From Strongylocentrotus purpuratus (taxonomy: Eukaryota > Echinodermata > Echinoidea > Camarodonta > Strongylocentrotidae), in NCBI RefSeq assembly GCF_000002235.5, contig NW_022145611.1, forward strand, positions 2,036,754 to 2,100,753: a DNA stretch of 64,000 bases. The letters are read 5' to 3'. A program made the translations under genes and the position numbers. How positions within the stretch are numbered: the first letter of the stretch is position 1; each line of letters starts with the position of its first letter. The notes beneath the pieces were generated by a model. That model ran no database searches and was not told the DNA's origin. It worked only from the letters and a program-made list of their open reading frames with translations. Of the stretch, positions 58,552 through 64,000 are shown in pieces.

Positions 58552-60528
58552 CAGGGCTCAAATTAATTTTTTGTCCACGGGGGCTCTTCCCCCCCCCCCA
58601 AAAAGAGCCCCCGTGAGCCTTCTCACGGGGGCTCTTTTAGTACTGACGGGGGCTCTTTTTTATACAAATATCCATTGAATTGGTACCTATGATACTCCTC
58701 AATTATTTGCTATTTCATCATTATCATTCCAATCAGCATTTTCCCTCTTACAAATTTACAAGCTACATAGCTGTTACTGGCCTGTGTATATAATATATAC
58801 GCATACAACACTGATCTTTATGATGTCTTTAACGTGACATATCTTCTTCTCCCCTTGCAAACGAGAAAGAAAACAAGGTCATTAAAGGGATTAAGCGACA
58901 AATAATGATTGTGATTCAAATTGATGCGAATATTTGTTTGAATAAGCACTGCTATTCACCCGAATCTTCTTTGTAAAAACAACTTTTACAAATCTCAGTC
59001 ATGCTTACTGAGTTGAGACGTTCCATTCAATGTAAAATACTCATTAAAGAATACACTTCTCCTAATCTGAAAGTGATCTTACAACACAGTGGCAGATTTG
59101 CATGGCTGAGATTTGTAAAAGTCGTTTTTACAAAGAAGATTCTGGTGAAAAGCATTGCTTATTCAAAAAAAATCCTTGCATCAATTTGAATCACAATGAT
59201 TATTTGTCGCATGATCCTTTTATTAAATAACCTTGTTTTCTTTTTTGTTTGCAGGGGGAAAAGAAGCTATGTCACGTTAAGAAATCATAAAGATCAGTTG
59301 TATTATGCGTATATACATTATGATACCAGAACAAATGTTGATTATCAGAATGTCATTTTGGAATACCTCTAAACAAATACCACATTGTCTTTAGCCCGTA
59401 TCAGTATTAGTATCATGCAATATAAAGCTATTATTCTTTATTTAATTCAGTATAATGCTTTTCCTCAAAAATAGTTTTGCCATTTTGTTAGGGTTGAGAC
59501 GCTAAGAAATGGTTTCAAATGTACATTACACGAACCCTGAACCATTGCAAAATGATGGTGGTTCTCTCTCTCTCTCTTTACTTTAATCATGCATTATCAA
59601 CTACATATAAAGCAGCAACCAAAAACTTAGGGTTATCTGAGATAGGTGAAAGTAAGAGTTAAAAAGAAAGTCATGCTAAAACGGCGCTTCACCCCCCCCC
59701 CCCCCCCCATGAAACAAATAAAATAGATTAGTAGTCCTCCTCTCCAGCACCCCCCCCCCCCCCCCGCTTTAATATCACATTTTCACTTGGCAGCCCAAGG
59801 GGGCCGGGGGTGGGAGGAGGGGTTAAACCCCTAACCCCCCCCCCCCCGTAGATCTGCCCATGTTACCATATCATTCCACGACATCTTGGTCTTCCTCTTC
59901 TTCTCAATAGGGACTTTTAGATTTGCGTGGACGTGGACGTGTTACGTCCTTTTAAGGCACTGGCAGTCACATGTCACGTCCTTTTAAGCACTGGCACTGC
60001 CTTAAAAGGAGGTCACACGTTTCAGTCCACGTTCCCATCGTGCAAATCTAAAGGTCCCTAATATTGATTTACTGGTCGAGGTTCATTATTTGCTAGTCAT
60101 TTGAAATCACCAGATTTCAGCGGGTTAACGCTTTCACAACGAAAAACTTCTCCATGACCATGTTTCTGCCCTTGCGCGATCGCCTCCAGCTCCAGCAGAC
60201 ATAGCGCGGCAGCGTGCACACGTACCGCTACTAAGGGCGCAGTAGGCCTATAACCACTGCTGACGGCGGCACTGCACTGTGAGCTGAATCGGTAATAATA
60301 GGCCTACTCATAAAACAAGAAATCTTGCACGCTAATCTAAGTTCCATTTCATTTGAAAATTGAAACTCAATATCGTGTTAAAGTTATACCAGAAAAGAAA
60401 ATCTTTATATTATAATTCCACGGGGGCGATTTTTAATTTTGCAATCGCCCCCGTGAGCAACCTGACGGGGGCGATTATGTAGCTCACGGGGGCGAATCGC
60501 CCACCGCCCCCGTGTATTTTGAGCGCTG
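58552..60528 (+). mobile_element. hAT-like element, family 2, copy B, perfect 8-bp duplication
   Basis: It starts CAGGGCTCAAATT and ends TTTTGAGCGCTG. GTCATAGC flanks both sides (58544-58551, 60529-60536). It is nearly identical to 51155-52931 over most of its length, including the foldback core (arms 58895-59003 and 59101-59210) and subterminal CACGGGGGC words. It carries about 200 extra bases at 59800-60030, with a C-run expansion and a duplicated TCACGTCCTTTTAAG segment. No transposase. Confidence 0.9.
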
Positions 60529-60834
60529 GTCATAGCGATTCATCCAAATAAGAAATCCAAGTAAGAGGCATTTTGAAAGTTTTAAGAAAATTCTTTCAAA
60601 TTCCAGGATATTGGGTGTTCTTTTTCAGGAAACTCTATTTAAACGAGTGGAAGCACTGGCGGTTCTGTTTTTTTAAACTGTAGCAATTCTCCTTGGATCA
60701 GATATAGACCAAAAACAAGCCTCATTATCTTCAGTATACAAGTGTCATTTCGGACCTTACAGCTTTCATAGAAATCGCTTCTGGACCGTCAAAGAAAAAG
60801 TTTGAGAACCCCTAGTCTACCCATTATACACATC

Positions 60835-62136
60835 AGGACCAACTTGACAAAAATTTGAGGGGGGTTCGACCCCCCTCCCCCCTCCCCCCTCCACCCCTGC
60901 GTATACGCGCCTGCATGTGCATCCCTTCCTCCTTATTCCCTTATCCATCGTTACAGTCACTACCATTTGAGTAGGGCCGGCCCCCTCCTTAATAACGACT
61001 CCAAAGCCATCAAGAATGACCCCATAATTTATAGATTACCATTCTGCCGTTCTTTGGAGGGGCCGGGCGCGGCCTTTTCAGAAGTGTTTCTACACTAACC
61101 TTTTCATGCACTCCGGCTTAACATAAACAAGCATGCTAAGATTGTTTTGAAAAGAAGCATAATTTCGACTCAGTTTCGCATAACCTAAAAATAAGAATAC
61201 GGCCAGTCACCCCTTCCCCCCCCCCCTCTCCTCAATGCATCCGCCTTCACGCACCCCCTTCCCTTTGTCTTTCCCTTATTCGTCGTTACTGCCATTGTCA
61301 CTAATTTTTAGTGCCATTTCGTTGTCTTTCTTTCTCCCCGGCTCCTCTCTTCTTTTTCTTTCCTCTTTTTTGAACTCTCTCTTTCTTTTCTTTACTTTTT
61401 TGTTCTCTTTTCTTTTATCTTCTCCTTTTCCCCCCTTTTTTTCCTTCTTTTTTTCTTTCTCTTTTTTCCTTCTCAATTTTTTTTGCTTCGCCAATAGGGG
61501 GGCCGCGGCCGTTTCGGCCACCCCTGGATCCGCCACTGAAAAGCCTAAGTTTCCGTGCTCCGCGCGGGAAGGGGGGGGGGGGGGCTGAATTCAGTCAAGT
61601 AATAAGAGTCGAGAATGGTACAACAAGTCTTCTTCTTTCTCTAATAATTAATGAAAGGCCAAAGCTTTGAAAAGCCAAAGCTTCCGCGCTTCGCGCGGGC
61701 GGGAGGAAACTGAATTCAGACAAGGATTAAGAGTCGAGAATGGTACAACAAATCGTCTTCCTTCTCTAGTAACAATTAATGAAGGGTCAAAGCTTCCGCG
61801 CTTCACGCGTAATGGGGGGGGGGGGACAGCGAGCTGCCCGAATATGAGTTTTTGATATCTTTTCTCGTTTATTTTGGTGATAAATAACACTTTCACAAAT
61901 TATTGTTGCTCGCTCGTTTCGCTCACTATTTCGAATTGTGAAACCAGAAAATTACTTTCCGGGCAAGAGGCTATAGCCCCCCCCCCCCCCCCCGACGAAA
62001 ATGTCAAAAATTCTACCGGTATCGTGCTTCTAATATGACCTTGTCAGTATTGGTATGTTGAGTTGAAAAAATGGTCTGCGCAATTTTCAAATTTCCGGCC
62101 CCCCCTATTTGAAAATCCTGGATCCGCGCCTGCTTT
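60835..62136. mobile_element. Cluster of truncated hAT-like ends
   Basis: Three right-end-like sequences occur: GTATACGCGCCTG (about 60903), CCTGGATCCGCCACTG (about 61526) and CCTGGATCCGCGCCTG (about 62109). Between them are CT-rich tracts (61255-61480) and, at 61555-61815, three reverse-complement units of the CCGCGCTTCGCGCGG array. Left ends were not found, so the boundaries are approximate. Confidence 0.5.
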
Positions 62137-62159
62137 AGGGCTATAGTCTAGAGCCCAAA

Positions 62160-62510
62160 AGTAATATTCTTGATTTTCAGACAATTGTACCGAATGGTCA
62201 TACGTTTTATGCTGCCTAAAGATTCAATCAGTTTAATCTTGGCCATCACAAGAAGTGGGTTATTGATGTAGACAAATGCTCATGTACCCTTTACAACTAT
62301 TTTCATCTATGTTATTACCAAAGAAGAAAAAAAGCCAGTCAGTCACTCAATAGTGTCTGACAGTGAAGTCTAGCAAGTAAATGGGTTTCCTTGCATAATT
62401 TGATTTTGAGGACACTGCTAACGTTTAAATTTCACAGATAGGACATACATGACATATTCATAATTCCTGCAAAGTTCTACAGAATTTGAGGTTGGTCGCA
62501 AAAGGGACAT
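62160..62510 (+). mobile_element. ATGTCC-ended element, copy 3 (5'-truncated)
   Basis: It matches the right part of 19441-20069: TCTTGATTTTCAGACAATTG, CCAGTCAGTCACTCAA, TTTCACAGATAGGACATACA, GCAAAAGGGACAT. Confidence 0.65.
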
Positions 62511-62661
62511 AGTACCTTTCTCATGATCTTGATTTGGACATTTAATGAATATTTACTTCATTTTGGGTATGTTTTAGTAGGGTATCTCCATGCCAGATTT
62601 ACGGGTCAAATTTTGGATAGGCTTCTGAACAAGCGCCTTTACTTTCAGGTTTTACATTCAA

Positions 62662-62721
62662 TTTTCCAATTCATTAACACCAGCTCCTAGGCCTAGGGGC
62701 TGGTGTTGGTGAATGGGAAAA
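62662..62721. repeat. 60-bp spacerless imperfect palindrome
   Basis: The two 30-base arms match at 26 positions around the centre CCTAGG|CCTAGG; the inner arms are AACACCAGC(T/C)CCTAGG. Confidence 0.8.
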
Positions 62722-64000
62722 TTGGAAAATTCGTGATTTCAAGTTAGGTGTTGGACTGTTTGTGTTGGTGTTGCAGCTTACCACAGCTAACTTTGCAGGC
62801 ATCTGTCACATCTGTTTTTATTTTAGTGAACTAAGCTATGGTGGCGCTATGGTGAGTTTGTACAGTGCCACGCCAGTACTGTAGTGTACACAATATTGAA
62901 AATCGATACAATACTAGAGGGTTACTTGATTTTTTTTTTCCTAAACACAAAATATACTAATTCTGCTCAATTCTATATATGAGCGTTATTTTATTTGTTT
63001 TGCGTTACCACATGCACATTGTTTTTGATGCTTGAAAACCTACTTTTTTTTTTTAAATTAAGGTTAAAAATCCCTAAATTGACAACATGTTAGCTGGGTT
63101 AATCAGATTTCTTCAAAATTTTCCTGACCATTGTTATTGGTTATTTTAGAATTTGTTTACATCTGTATCTTTAGTTGGTTTCCAAAAGCATTTTTTTTCC
63201 CATCACAAGTTTTATTAGTTTCCTTGGTCCGAAATCTGTCAGGAAGGGCAAATTGTGAGAAGAAGACACCTGTGTTTTCCGTAAAGTCAATTTGATGTTT
63301 CAAATGCCACTTTTCCTAAATTCATGGACTAGCTGGGCACAAGAGGGGGACTTTGCCGCCTTTCAATATGCTAAGTTGATAAAGGATGTTCACATTTTCA
63401 GCATCAAAACCATTTCTATAACCCCTATTGCTACAGACTTGTGACTGGAAGACAATTGAAAGCCAACAAAGATTGTTTAATCCAGGTATATATTTCACAC
63501 ATGTACCTTATACAGTAACAGACTTTTCCCACCCCTGTGATCTCTCTCCCTCAGCACAATCAACATCAGTGCACCCTAACCTGTCTATTTGACCCATTTC
63601 AAGGGTGTTGGACAGTAATCAGGATTGTGGAATGATCTGAAATTTTAAAAATGGCATGATTGTTCATATAGTCCCAACTATTCCCCACTTGTTTATGCTG
63701 TTTACCATCCAAGGTAAATGTTTTGATTTCGAGTTTAAATAGAAGCTTCCTGTTTTTTTAATAAATAACTTGTCTTTGTACACGTATGCAACTGTGTTCT
63801 GTTTCACCTTGTCTAATTTGTGAGAGGTTAGTGTAGGTGCACTTTTAGATTACCATCATTTACACTTGTATCAAAATAAATTTGTAGTTTAATGCTACCA
63901 TCCATCTCTATTTGAGTTCTTTCAGCCAGTGTGACCGTAGCTAGGGAGTCCGGGATTCAAGGAACAAAAACAAAAGTGTTAACTCTAATGGTAGGCCTAT
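62722..64000. other. No gene seen
   Basis: AT-rich sequence with T-runs and no supported exon, repeat family or RNA gene up to the window edge. Confidence 0.5.

Overview
The window is eukaryotic, intron-bearing genomic DNA with one 500-N assembly gap. Its gene structures, a ciliary radial-spoke gene and a dense load of transposable elements point to a marine deuterostome invertebrate. A sea urchin is my best guess, but that is an inference from style, not a proven assignment. Real coding sequence is sparse.

Layout. (1) About 226-11219, plus strand: the last nine recognisable exons of a WD40 protein whose C-terminus resembles APAF1. The gene enters from beyond the left edge and all introns are phase 0. 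Its introns hold a GC-rich MITE, a 54-bp minisatellite, a SINE and a hAT-like element inserted into a 27-bp repeat array. (2) 11.2-20.6 kb: intergenic DNA with a TTAA-flanked foldback element, a 97-bp tandem array with dimeric higher-order structure, a 2.2-kb hAT-like element, a degenerate repeat field and a tRNA-derived SINE. (3) 20687-26578, plus strand: a complete five-exon RSPH9 gene (277 aa). (4) 28.6-36 kb: repeat-dominated, with three LINE remnants and several hAT-like elements with recognisable target duplications. (5) 37.1-40.8 kb, plus strand: a small unrecognised gene (167 aa) with two Cys/His units and a basic tail, preceded by a duplicated promoter/first-exon region. (6) 43.4-49.5 kb: diverged tandem repeats around the N gap, then a GA-rich array built from transposon-internal sequence. 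(7) 50-62 kb: two copies of a hAT-like element with perfect but different 8-bp target duplications, a decayed hAT transposase C-terminus, a Penelope-like remnant, another GC-rich MITE and many truncated element ends. (8) 62.5-64 kb: no gene seen.

The three genes do not form a pathway. The most unusual theme is structural. Two repeat families, spread over several transposons, carry the same module: a GC-rich stem closed by a GC-(GAA/GGA/AGA)-GC loop and followed by GGAAGCT-like sequence. One form contains the known ultra-stable mini-hairpin d(GCGAAGC). Other foldback structures (a 109-bp-arm hairpin inside the hAT pair, a 50-bp palindrome with a CRE, a 60-bp spacerless palindrome) add to this. 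No CRISPR array, bacterial operon or canonical tRNA/rRNA gene is present.
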